A DNA stretch of 64,000 nucleotides from Acytostelium subglobosum LB1 (Eukaryota > Evosea > Eumycetozoa > Acytosteliales > Acytosteliaceae). The stretch lies in NCBI RefSeq assembly GCF_000787575.1, contig NW_012236526.1:248001-312000 (forward strand), written 5' to 3'. The notes below the pieces were generated by a model. The model saw only the letters and a list, made by a program, of their open reading frames with translations. It had not been told where the DNA came from and made no database searches. Of this stretch, positions 45,118 to 56,184 are shown piece after piece. Each line of letters opens with the position of its first letter. Position 1 is the stretch's first letter. Made by a program: the position numbers and the translations under genes.

Positions 45118-46553
45118 GCGATTGGTATGTTACCAAAATGAATGTAAATAAATGTTTGTTCTAGTCTTCAAGTCAAGTACCAGTGATGAATGTTTGAATG
45201 TTTGATCAACAGAGGAATACGTGTATTCCCAAAAATCTAATATACACAGGTGGTGGACACTTGTCCAGCATCGATAAGACAGCTGGTATGGTCAAATATA
45301 TTCCAGCTGATGGGCAAGCCACAGCGCCAATACGATCAGCTGTTCACGCCAGTGATCGAGTCGTGGCTGGGCGAGGTCTCGGTATGTATTATCAACAAGT
45401 TGATGACCATTACTTTCAATCCACTAACTATTGAATGACTAGTGAGGATCACATGGAATCAGTGGGCTGGTTCTTACAGTAAGATGAGTTTGTTTTCTAT
45501 TAAGGATAGAGTGGACACTACTATTGTTTATAAAGTATCATGCTTAAGACAAGTATGAATGTTTATCACAATATATAAATTGTTATTGACTGGTTATCAG
45601 TACAAACAAGATGAGAGTGATGTTTATTGACAGAGGTAGAACTGTTTAGGCAATGAGTGGACCAAACTCAACGACGAGGATCCAATGGAAGAGACAAGAC
45701 TCGTTCAAGGAACATGTGTCATTGGCATCACCTCAACAACAATCTCGCTGGTTATGTCCAGCAGGTTGGTCAGACAACCGCCAGAACGGGGGTTTGATGT
45801 TGGGTGTGCACAGGCTTTTTTGTCGCTGGCCTCGTGTCTGGCTGATGTCTCGTGCTTCCGCTCCAGGTACAGGATGGAGCCCAGTGTGGACGAATATGGC
45901 CGTGTCATGGACATGGAAGTGTCGTCCATTGACATTGACATTGACATTGCCTATATCCATGCTTGTGTAGTAGAGATAACAGCCAATGTTATATTGATAT
46001 TTGATTCCTCTGTCAAGCTTCAGAACTGGTGTCCAATTTCAATGAACTGTTTGATTGTACCTTCTCCTCATTCTCATCTGCATTCCTACGTTGTTCAAGA
46101 GGTGAGTGTGATGTGTTAGTACAGTTGATGAGCGTGACTGTCCATGTTGTACAACGATAATGAGTCTGTCAAGGCCGGAGCCATTCTTGAACAAAGTGAT
46201 TTACAGTCAATGATGATCATTCCAAGCATTGAACTGAACATAGTTAATATGCATCCTAATGTCGCGAAGTTAGCGCACAAGGAGGTGTCATTAACACAAC
46301 AAGGCTTACCTTATAATGCAAGGTGTCCAATTCTATTATCTTTTATACATTAGAATACTAACTTGAATGAGGATTACGATCGATTGCAGTCAATGTCCAA
46401 TAAGATGCAGTAGAACTGTTACATAGCCATTGTTATTTGTTTGGAATTGTGTGTGTTTGAGTTTAGAAATGAAGTGGAAAAACTGTTGCTTTGGCGACTG
46501 CCAACAAAGTCAAAGGGTATTGTAATGATGTTCTCCAAAGACTGGTATGTAGC
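45118..46553. other. Mosaic of gene fragments, no intact gene
   Basis: Pieces seen: 45248-45382, an exon-like frame (CPASIRQLVWSNIFQLMGKP) ending at a GTATGT donor, source unknown; 45599-45630, a copy of a 30-nt motif also at 46642-46672; 45649-45716, a near-identical copy of the B-box gene 3' end; about 45725-45960, a minus-strand coding-like stretch (RPYSSTLGSILYLERKHETS); about 46144-46353, a plus-strand frame (VAKLAHKEVSLTQQGLPYNA); and 46490-46553, a degenerate plus-strand match to the tail of a cathepsin-like protease. It appears to be a graveyard of rearranged exons. Confidence 0.5.
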
Positions 46554-46742
46554 GCAACTATGGCCAGTCGCGCCATCGCTTAAATAGCGAGAGCATATTA
46601 AGAATAATTAAAAAACTTTGTAAAAAAAATGTATGATTATGAGTACAAACAAGATGGAAGTGATGTTTATTTATTGGAGAATAGACGAATAGACAACTGC
46701 CAAACGAGCTATTTAAGCGATGGCGCGACTGGCCATAGTTGC
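46554..46742. repeat. Perfect 35-bp inverted repeat containing the protease last exon
   Basis: Arm 46554-46588 is an exact reverse complement of arm 46708-46742; 119 nt separate them. The right arm lies inside the last coding exon (minus strand) of the neighbouring cysteine protease plus a few 3' bases; the left arm is the same sequence facing the other way. The spacer is AT-rich and includes the 30-nt motif shared with 45599-45630. It could fold into a long hairpin in any transcript reading through. Confidence 0.85.
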
Positions 46743-47815
46743 TATGCCACTGAAAGAGGTTAATTAGACATTAGAGTTAGTAATTATATACAATTAGACA
46801 TGTTTCCAGTCAGTTTTGATCAAGTTGATCAAGTTCAAAATACATACCAGTTGTTGTTTCTGTCCTTGGACATGAAGATGTATCCCTCAACACCCCAGTC
46901 AGTTCCCCAGGAGTTCTTGACGATCCAGAAGTTTCCATCAGCAGCAGATGGGGTACCAGAGCCGTAACCGACGACGAGGACACCGTGGTCAAGAGCAGTG
47001 GTGGAGCATGAAGCCTCGTAGTAGATACCAGAGGTGTACAGCTGGAAGGAGTTGTGGGAGGCATCGATGGCGACGGAGACTGGGCCAGAGTTGGCTTGGG
47101 TCTCGAGGTCGGTCTCGGAACCAGAGGTGACGTTGACGTACGATGAGATGGTACCAACAGAGTTGGCAGCCTTGTATCCACAGGTGTGGGATGACTTGCC
47201 CTTGTATGGGTATGACTCCTCAGAGTCGAGACCCTTGTTGGCAATGACGTACTCGAAAGCAGCGGTCATCAAACCACCATCACAACCTTGGTTTCCGTAG
47301 GACCATGAGCAGTCCATGAGGTTCTGCTCGGAGAAGGCAACGAGGTTCTGGCCAGAGATCTGGTGAGCACCCTCAACACCTCCGGTGGTGGAGAAAGACC
47401 AGCATGATCCACATTGGCCTTGGTTCTTGATGGCAGTGACGGCACCCTTGGCTCTCCAGTCGACAAGGTCGGCGTTGACGTTCTGGACACGTCCGAGCTT
47501 GTTGGTCTTGGCGGCGGCGAGGTACTGGGTTCCGTCAATGACGGTTCCCAAGTAGACACGACGGTACTCCTCGTTGGAGATATCGGCAAACTTGTTCATT
47601 CCGAGGACGGTGGCAGATCCCTTCTGGTTCCACTTGTGGACGAAATCGAAGTTCTTCTTGAAGGTGGCGTAACGGGAGGCGAACTCAACGTTGGCATACT
47701 GGCGGTCGTACTGGACCATCCAGTTGGTGAAGGCACCTTGGTAGTGGGACTCGGAGAAGAGCTGGCTGGCGGAAGCCAAGCTGACCAGCAAAAGGAGGGC
47801 AAAAATAATCTTCAT
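46713..47815 (-). CDS. Cathepsin-L-type cysteine protease (papain family C1A), 334 aa
   Basis: Exon 1, 47815-46848; exon 2 is only 37 nt, 46749-46713. Splicing (GTATGT to TTTCAG, phase 2) turns the otherwise wrong ending NNNWYVF into NNNCGIATMASRAIA, the expected C1A ending. There is a 16-17 residue signal peptide, an I29 propeptide with ERFNIN-like residues (FASRYATFKKNFDFVHKWN), and the catalytic Cys in NQGQCGSCWSFS, His in LDHGVLVVGYG and Asn in VKNSWGTDWG. GCDGG and WSYGNQ surround the active cleft. It is a lysosomal or secreted protease. Codon use is highly biased and GC-rich, suggesting strong expression. Confidence 0.96.
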
Positions 47816-49618
47816 TATTTGTTGTGTATAAGTATATATTATAAGTTAGATGTTGTTGAATGATTTGTCAAAGGCCAAGTCGGTGAATACTTATGCTGCA
47901 TCTGGCCTTTGCAGGGTCATTGATTCACAAACAAAAAGAAATTAAAAAAAATCAAAGAGTATCAACAGAACTATGTTTGATTGCTCGTTGGAATGTTCGT
48001 TCCCGCACAAACACCCACCATAGTTCAACTCCTAAACCTCCCTCTCCAACTCCAATGGATGAATGGGAGAATGGTGTGTGTGCATGTCATGGATGATGGA
48101 GGAGGAACCAAAAATCAGAAAAAAAGTTCGTCATGCCCCCATCCTGTCACATGACACCCACGTTCCATTTCCAAACAGGTCTTTGCCTCGCGAGATCTTT
48201 TAAGACATCTCTAACACACACGATTTGCTTGTTGATTGGGTAGCCATTGGATGGCTTGATGGGTGGGAGGATATTCGTAGTTAATGTTGTAGTAGTTGAC
48301 CACACGCAACTTACTCATCACTCATTGATAGATAGTAACTATTATCTAGTATGTGCTCGAAATATTTGTGTGTGTGTAATTGAATACAGGAACGATGTTG
48401 TACCTCGTCCCGATCTTTGCCACATTAATCATATATCCCAACCCCCCCATGAAGCCATCATCCTTGAAGAACACAAAAGTCCCGTCTGTGGGATTTCATA
48501 GTGCTGCCAATGTACATCGGAGGCTCACGTCATTGTAATTGCCAAGCCATTCACACACGCACATTGATATCAATATTGTTCTGCAGAGAAATCTCCGAAG
48601 CTGTAGAAGGCTCTAATGAACGTTCTTTATTTGTTATTAATTAATATCTTTATTGAGTATCATTGAATACCTCCTATCCGATTGTTCATTTGATTATTCT
48701 GTTCAAACACACATCACATTTCATTCCTATTGTTTACCCATCAATCAACCAATGGAGTCGGATGGAATGAACCAACAACATGTTCAACATCATCATCATC
48801 GTTAAGGTGGTGTCACGAAATTGAATGCATAGGAATCTATATTCTTCCTTCTTCTTCAATCTTTAATTAAACATAGGAACAACATATGTCACCCTAGATG
48901 GTTTACTATTATTGCAACATCATTCAATAGTGTTGGTGAACAACAAACAATCATTCATTTAGTTAGATGATGGAGAAATAGAGATAGAATTGTCATTCAT
49001 CCTGGGTGATGACACCAAGGTCTTTATCTTTTTTATTAAGTTTGTTATTATTACAACACAATGATTGAGATAAATAGATAAACAAATAGAAATATAGATA
49101 ATATTGATTTGGAACTATTCCATCAAACCAAATCATTTATGACACATCCCATAATAGTAATAGATTCTCACCTAAGATCGGCAATCTAATTCAAGATGGG
49201 TGTGTGTTGAGATTGGTGGAAGTGGGTGTGTTTGACCGACCTATCCGAGTGTGTGTTTGTGTGAATGAATGAATGAAGGTAGTAATGGAAAGAAGGGAAG
49301 TGTGTGTGGGTTAGTGAGGGAGTGTTTAGAGTGGATGGATGGAGGGGATAGAGTGTGAAGGCTACATACCCGTCGGTATTGATGATGATGAGCATGTGAT
49401 GAACGATGGATGTAAAGCACTTTAGTGAGCACATGATGTTGATGCTGCTGATGCTCCTGGTGCTGTTGTTTTAGTTGTTGTGATTGATTGATCGAAGGAA
49501 CAAAAGTAGGAGCAATCAGAATAGTTATAACAGGTAGAACTCTTGGAAGAAGTAAGAAGAGAGAATACATATTACTACTATTGTTTGTTCACTCTTATTA
49601 TAATCATTATTCTAGAGT
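47816..49618. other. 1.8 kb spacer, no supported gene
   Basis: Upstream region of the cysteine protease and of the RasGEF gene (divergent). It has GC-richer patches at 48120-48220, poly-purine and (GAAT)n runs at 49263-49277, and a minus-strand frame at 49570 (MYSLFLLLPRVLPVITILIA) with a signal-like start followed by Gln/His repeats and a possible GTATGT donor at 49370, but no second exon that I could place. A short secreted protein gene there is possible. Confidence 0.4.
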
Positions 49619-52326
49619 ATGACAACTCCACCTCCTTCTTATGTAAGTATCAATGCCAGATTGATTAATCGATTGGTTCTCATCATTCTCTAACTCATGA
49701 GTTATTAATCAAACAGGGGAGTCCAGGCTCTTTATTGAGGGCAGATTCTTATCTTAGTCCAAATAGCCTATCACCATCAAAGTGTATGTTTGGACCATCG
49801 TTATCATATATTGTCCAAACTCTAATAATCCATCTAAACTGGAAATCAATTAATACAAATATATATAGATAATATGGGAGATGGAACTCAATCAAAGAAG
49901 ACATTAAAGGGCAATGTAGTTAGGAATCTACTTAATAGATCAGGGTCTGGATCGAACTTGAACCTCAATCACAGACGACAAGTTACAAGTGGTTCACTCA
50001 GTGGTCTATTCGAAGAGCATCAATCCAATGGAGGTACAAATGGTCACAACAACAATCACTCAAACAACAACAACAACAATCATTCAAACAACAACAACAA
50101 TCAGCATCATATTGGAAATAGTATATCACCAGGTGGCGAATCCCCAAAGTCACTACGACGTGCCACCAGTACATTGTCCAATCCAGAATTGTCGTCAATA
50201 TCAGAGATTGACAAGTCATTGTGGACAATAAGAGCACTCAAAGAGAATCCAGAGATTGCGGATTTATTGGATCGAATCAAACCAATCAATCGATGTATAG
50301 CACTCAGTCAACATTACGCCTTTGAAGAGACAGTCCTCAAAGATGATCCACTCATTGGCAATGACACAATGATGCAACTAATCCTTCAACATCTACAATA
50401 TGAAGGTCTACTACATTCAAGAAAGTCATTAGAGTCAGAGGCCAATGTTAAATGTACGTTGTACATTGATGATTCATCGATTGGAAGATTGACTAACACA
50501 ATCAATGATGACAGACTCAGACTATGCATTCAAAGAGAGTAGATTGGTATTGTTGATAAGAGCAGCATTGAGGGACTCAGAGAGGATATATAGTTTGACA
50601 TGTGATGAGCGACAACATGAGGCTCAACAACAGTTGGAGGAACAATTGGCATTGATGGGTCTATTGTATGAAGAGCATATTGATACAGTGGAGGATGTAA
50701 ACATATATGATGAGCCACGTACCAATATATTGTACTCTGATAATGAGCCATCATCTCCACAAGTGTCACCTTCACCATTTGGACCTAGTCTGGTTAGTTC
50801 AGCAGGTGGAATTGGCACATCAACATCTGGAGGTGGGGGAGGAGGACCAGGCCTTACACTTAGTAGCAGTAACAGTAGTAGTAACATCAAGTTTGAGGAT
50901 CAGGTCAAGTCAATCAAGGCAGCGACACTCAATAACTTGGTGATACTGTTGGCGCCAGAGAAGAATCACGACTCTGACTATGTAAAGACGTTCTTGTTGA
51001 CATATCAATCATTCACAACCAATGAGAAGTTGTTGCAAAAGTTGATACAGAGATACCAGGTGCCACAACGACCAGGCCAATCAGATGACGAGTGGAAAAA
51101 GGTTGCCGTACCCATCCAACTACGTGTAGTCAACGTGCTCAAACAATGGATCAAACAATCATTCTCCGAGTTCAACGACAAGATCATCCAAAACATCAAG
51201 TCCTTCATCGAGATACTCAAGCATGATAATGTATCCTTGGCCAATAGTATAATGCAGACTTTAAATAGCAAGGTATGATATAGAGTATGAATGATTGATC
51301 AATCAATCACAGACACACTAACATGGACATATACACATATAGATAAAAGGCATTGGAGAAGATGATGAAGAGGATAAAAAGTCAAAGATAGTGTTCACTT
51401 TGGCAACACCAGAGCCAAAGGTACCAAAGAATATATGGTCACAGACATTGGATATATTCGATGTGGATGAGGAGGAGTTGGCAAGACAATTGACACTCAT
51501 AGACTTTGAGATATTCACAGCGATCAAACCCAGTGAGTTACTCAATCAATCGTGGAACAAACCTAAACTACGCCATCGTTCACCTCATGTCCTACTGCTC
51601 ATCAGTCGCTTCAATGAGATCTCATCATGGGTATCATCAATCATCCTATCCAACGACAAGGTCAAGGATCGTGCCAGGATCATGGCCAAGTTGATAAAGA
51701 TAACAGAGGTAAGTGTTTTAGTATGGCAGAGTAGTTGTCAATCCAACAACATATTAACAATCAAATCACAATCAAATAGTTATTGATCAGGCCATTGAAT
51801 AATTATAATACAGCAATGGCAATACTTTCTGGACTCAACGCAGCATCTGTACATAGACTAAAGTTCACTCGAGAGGAGATGCCCAAACATATACAACAGG
51901 TGTTTGCAGAACTCCAGACACAACTTGGAAGTGCTCAATCATACAAGATATATCGTGAGCTACTGACCAAAGCCAATCATCCATGTATACCATACCTTGG
52001 TATATGTTTGACTGATCTAACATTTGTAAGTGTGCCATCAGTCAATCAATGAATGAACATCCAACTAATATATATATACTTCCATGTAGATTGAAGATGG
52101 TAATCCAGAGGCGATCAAAGGATTCATCAACTTTAGCAAACGTAGATTGATCTATACAGTGATATCACAGGTGCAGAGCTTCCAAAACACTAGATACAAT
52201 CTTCATCCAGTCTATCAGATATCCAAACTACTACGTGTACTCAAGCCAAGATTGGACGATGAGGATCTCTATCGCATATCAATGAAGTTTGAACCAAGGA
52301 ACAAAGAGAGGAGTGAGATACTCTAG
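49619..52326 (+). CDS. LisH-containing Ras guanine nucleotide exchange factor (RasGEF), 760 aa
   Basis: Seven exons in phase: 49619-49642, 49717-49783, 49869-50453, 50515-51272, 51343-51708, 51780-52025, 52090-52326. The very short first exon encodes MTTPPPSY; without it the frame would start at 49874. The N-terminus is Asn-rich, then a LisH-like helix (MQLILQHLQYEGLLHSRKSL, about residues 198-225), a RasGEF N domain (TLNNLVILLAPEKNHDSDYV; LLTYQSF), and a CDC25 catalytic domain from about 520 (LARQLTLIDFEIFTAIKPSE; FNEISSWVSSIIL; LNAASVHRLKFT; HPCIPYLGICLTDLTF; FINFSKRRLIYTVI). It exchanges GDP for GTP on a Ras protein at the membrane. LisH + GEFN + CDC25 is common among dictyostelid Gef proteins; the particular gef cannot be named. 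Confidence 0.95.
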
Positions 52327-52709
52327 AGTCATTCAGTCAATATGATACAAGTAAAAAGTTATTATTATTATTATTATTATATCCTGGAATGGTAAAGTTG
52401 TAATTATTCTCATTCTTGGACCGCTCTACTGACATCACCATTGTTGACAGACACTGGCAGATCGATGGGACTCGCCAGTTATGGTCCTTCCACGAGTTCC
52501 CGAAAGTTAATTTTAAAATTTAAAATGGAGTGTTGCAAAGACGAAAAACATGGATGTTCCTCTCTCTCTATGTTGTGGTGGCGTGTCCGACCGAACTATG
52601 GCTCACGCACTATCGCTCGCCAATACCAACAACACAATCTAAACATTATTCATTTACTGAATTCATACATATACTTATATATACTTTACATATACATATA
52701 ATACATACA
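52327..52709. promoter_or_regulatory. Upstream region of the SHMT gene
   Basis: GC-richer block at about 52425-52625 within AT-rich flanks, with ACTGGC (52453-52458) matched by GCCAGT (52476-52481). It is followed by a TATATACTTTACATATACATA leader up to the ATG at 52710. No open frame is supported. Confidence 0.35.
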
Positions 52710-54289
52710 ATGGTAGGTACTAACAAACAAACAGGATATCAACTAGCAAACAAGTCAACTAACCCAAAAAAATACAATATAGTCTCAAGAGTTTGTTGGC
52801 CATAGATCGCTCAACGTCGTTGACGAGGAGATCTTTAACTTGATTGGAAAGGAGAAGAGAAGACAGCAAGATGGTTTGGAGCTCATTGCTTCAGAGGTAA
52901 GGTTACGGGTGATGACTCATGTGACGACGACACATCACTCACTCACTCACTCATACTTCTTATTCTAGAACTTCACATCAAAGGCTGTGATGGAGGCTAT
53001 TGGATCTCATTTCACCAACAAGTACGCAGAGGGATACCCAGGTGCTCGTTACTATGGTGGTTCCGAGGTTGTCGATGAGTTGGAGAACCTGTGCATCAAG
53101 AGAGCTCTCGAGTGCTTCCACGTCGATGCCGCTCAATGGGGTGCCAACGTTCAGCCATACTCTGGTTCACCAGCCAACTTTGCCGTCTACACTGCTCTCC
53201 TCAAGCCACACGACAGAATCATGGGTCTTGATCTCCCATCTGGAGGACAGTATGTACATTTGGATTGGACACAGGACGCCCACACCTTACTAACACATTA
53301 CTACTAGTCTTACTCACGGTTATCAAACAGAAAAGAAGAAGATCTCTGCCAGTTCAATCTTCTTTGAGTCGATGCCATACCAAGTGAGCACCAGCACTGG
53401 TCTGATTGACTACCAACGTTTGGAGGAGAACGCACTGTTGTTCAAGCCCAAGCTGATCATTGCCGGTGCCTCTGCCTACCCAAGAGAGTGGGACTACAAG
53501 AGAATGAGAGCGATTGCTGACCGTGTCGGTGCCTACCTCATGTGTGACATGGCTCACTACAGTGGTCTGGTCGCTGCCAAGCTGCTCGACTCACCATTCA
53601 ACTACTGTGACGTCGTCACCACCACCACCCACAAGACTCTGAGAGGCCCACGCTCTGGAATCATCTTCTTCCGTCGCGGCAAGCGCACCACCGCCGACGG
53701 CAAGTTCATCGAGGACTACGACCTCGAGAGCAGAATCAACCAGGCTGTCTTCCCATCGCTCCAGGGAGGCCCACATGAGAACGTCATTGCTGGTGTTGCC
53801 GTAGCCCTCAAGGAGGCCTCGCAGCCAGACTACCATGCATACGCCGCTCAGGTCCAGAAGAACGCCCGCGTCATTGGTGAGGCCCTCGTCGAGAAGGGAT
53901 ACAAGCTGGTGACCAACGGCACTGACAACCATCTGATCCTCTGGGACCTCCGTCCACAGGATCTCACCGGAAGCAAGTTTGAAAAGGCATGCGACCACGC
54001 CAACATCACCGTCAACAAGAACTCTGTCTATGGAGATGTCAGCGCCCACACACCAGGCGGTGTCAGAATTGGTGCGCCCGCTCTCACCTCGAGAGGCATG
54101 AACGAGGAGGACTTTAAGAAGATCGCCGAGTTCCTCGACCGCATTCTAAAGATTTCGCTCGCCATCCAAGCCAAGGTTGGCAAGAAGCTGGTGGACTTTG
54201 TCGCTGCCCTCGACACCAACGAGGATATCAAGGCTCTCAAGTTGGAGGTTCAAGAGTTTGCTCTCAAGTTCCCACTTCCAGGTTTCTAA
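52710..54289 (+). CDS. SHMT: Serine hydroxymethyltransferase, 459 aa
   Basis: Four exons: 52710-52712 (only the ATG), 52783-52896, 52969-53249, 53308-54289. The ATG is followed at once by GTAGGT; splicing to TATAG gives [21 protein letters not shown], the normal SHMT start. Conserved blocks: [33 protein letters not shown], the PLP-lysine in [32 protein letters not shown] and [18 protein letters not shown] enzyme moving a one-carbon unit from serine to tetrahydrofolate. No mitochondrial leader is visible, so it is probably cytosolic. GC-rich biased codons suggest high expression. Confidence 0.96.
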
Positions 54290-54539
54290 ATTGTGTGCAA
54301 TACACACAGCTCCATCATCATTCAGCCATTCACATGGATATATCCAAATCAATCAACAAAGCATCAATATAACATCCATTTGTTATAATAATAATATATT
54401 TTAGAGATCTCCAGTTTCCAATTTATTTATTTAACTTCCAAGAATACATCAAAATTGGAGTCACTGTGACTTTATCTTTTTCACACTGGTCATTCATTCG
54501 AATAACTTACTTATTTATTTATATACATATACCATTATA

Positions 54540-56081
54540 ATGGACAAACTATCATTAATAGTTATCAAAAGGATATTATTTTATTTGATTGAAGCTGATA
54601 ATGATGACACTGCTGAAAGATTGATACCAAATAGATGTCACATTTCCAATAGACATCATATTGAAACAAGAAACAGTTATCTATTGGATGTCATCTGTCT
54701 TGGATTAACATGTAAGAGAATGATTGTATTGTTGCCCAGACTACTGCCAAAGATTGAATTCGACTACATTGATCCAACAGTACAACAACAACAACATAGA
54801 ATGGTGTACAAGTCAACAAAGCCATTGGAGACAGGTGAACTACCTGATACACTGACATCACTACACTTTGACAAAGCATTCATATATACGATCAATCGAG
54901 ACATGTTACCATCAAGCTTGACAGAACTTCGGTTTGGAGACTCTTTCAATCATGAGTTGTTACCTGGTACCCTCCCACAAGGACTCACAACATTGGCGTT
55001 TGGTGCCAAGTATGATTGTGCTTTATCACAAGGTACTTTACCATCGTCAATCACCTCATTAACATTTGGAAATTGCTTCAAACAAGTTATCACGACAGAT
55101 TTGCTTCCAGAATCACTCCTCACACTTTCAATTGGACAATTGTTTATCGACACACTTCTACCTGGAACATTGCCATCCTCAATCACTTCCCTCACATTCT
55201 TTCAGACAATGAGTTATAATCAATTCGTAGTGCACAAACTTCAAGTTGGCCTACTGCCACCATCACTTCACACTTTGAATCTCCCAATATGGAATCGATC
55301 ACCTCTTGATAGAGAATGGTTTCCATCCACCCTCAAGAGACTGACATTCCAAGGATACAGTGGAGATCTAATCTGTGATGGACTTCCCTCAAACCTTGAG
55401 GTGCTTATCATATTGAAGGATTACCTTGATGTTCATCATCATTCATCCTACGTAAATCTGATAGGTGGTCTACCAGACACAATAGTTGAACTCAAGATTG
55501 GCACCTATCTTAGGAGTGATGATATCAATCCTGGAATGTTTCCATCATCACTCACCGTTTTGGATTTGAATGAAATCCAAAATAGGTGTGCCGTACCAGG
55601 AATACTTCCATCGACACTTACCACTTTGGTACTTTCAGATAGATCTAACTCAGAAGGAGTGCTTCCAAAATCACTCAAACGATTGACACTCGATCTCTTT
55701 GGATTCTTTCGCAACAACAAAACAGTGCTCCACGATGGACTCGAACACCTGACTCTCCACTATTCACAGGAAGTTAATTCCAGGACAGTTAATCTATTGA
55801 CCAATCTATTGGAGCAAATCTCCAAAGATAAACAATTGAGATGTCCACTGTCTATATCAATTGAAAGAGTAGTTGGGACCAATAGACAGGTAGAGTTAGT
55901 TAGAAAGATAGTCATGGCCACTCGTTACATACATGACTATCATATCAAGATTGGCTATGGTAAGAGTAATGATCTGGACAAAATATTCACAGTACATGTA
56001 CGCAAGATTGATCGTTTCAATGCTATATGTTTAATCAATTTGAATTATTCAATCACCTTTCATACGATACCAATAAAATAG
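54540..56081 (+). CDS. FNIP-repeat protein, 513 aa (paralogue B)
   Basis: A single exon starting MDKLSLIVIKRILFYLIEAD. Same plan as the copies at 34239 and 56185: F-box-like block (YLLDVICLGLTCKRMIVLLP), a joining segment with YKSTKPLETGELPDTLTSLH, about twelve FNIP-like repeats (LPSSLTELRFGDSFNHELLP), and the family tail (RYIHDYHIKIGYGKSNDLDK). It is followed by a closely similar gene 100 nt downstream on the same strand, so the pair is a tandem duplicate. Confidence 0.9.
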   Translation: MDKLSLIVIKRILFYLIEADNDDTAERLIPNRCHISNRHHIETRNSYLLDVICLGLTCKRMIVLLPRLLPKIEFDYIDPTVQQQQHRMVYKSTKPLETGELPDTLTSLHFDKAFIYTINRDMLPSSLTELRFGDSFNHELLPGTLPQGLTTLAFGAKYDCALSQGTLPSSITSLTFGNCFKQVITTDLLPESLLTLSIGQLFIDTLLPGTLPSSITSLTFFQTMSYNQFVVHKLQVGLLPPSLHTLNLPIWNRSPLDREWFPSTLKRLTFQGYSGDLICDGLPSNLEVLIILKDYLDVHHHSSYVNLIGGLPDTIVELKIGTYLRSDDINPGMFPSSLTVLDLNEIQNRCAVPGILPSTLTTLVLSDRSNSEGVLPKSLKRLTLDLFGFFRNNKTVLHDGLEHLTLHYSQEVNSRTVNLLTNLLEQISKDKQLRCPLSISIERVVGTNRQVELVRKIVMATRYIHDYHIKIGYGKSNDLDKIFTVHVRKIDRFNAICLINLNYSITFHTIPIK

Positions 56082-56184
56082 TTTCCCGCCAAAATTCAAA
56101 TCTAGTTTTAATCACTCAATCAATCTAAGATTCAAACATATCCTAGTTCATTGTTATTATTACTTACATACTTATATATATACA

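Noticed and set aside
46554-46742. The inverted repeat as a miniature transposon (MITE)
   Set aside because: The right arm is the protease last exon itself, so a gene-derived inverted duplication explains it better; no clear target-site duplication.
49370-49570. Possible small secreted protein on the minus strand
   Set aside because: Signal-like start and a GTATGT donor exist, but no second exon could be joined; not enough to list as a gene.
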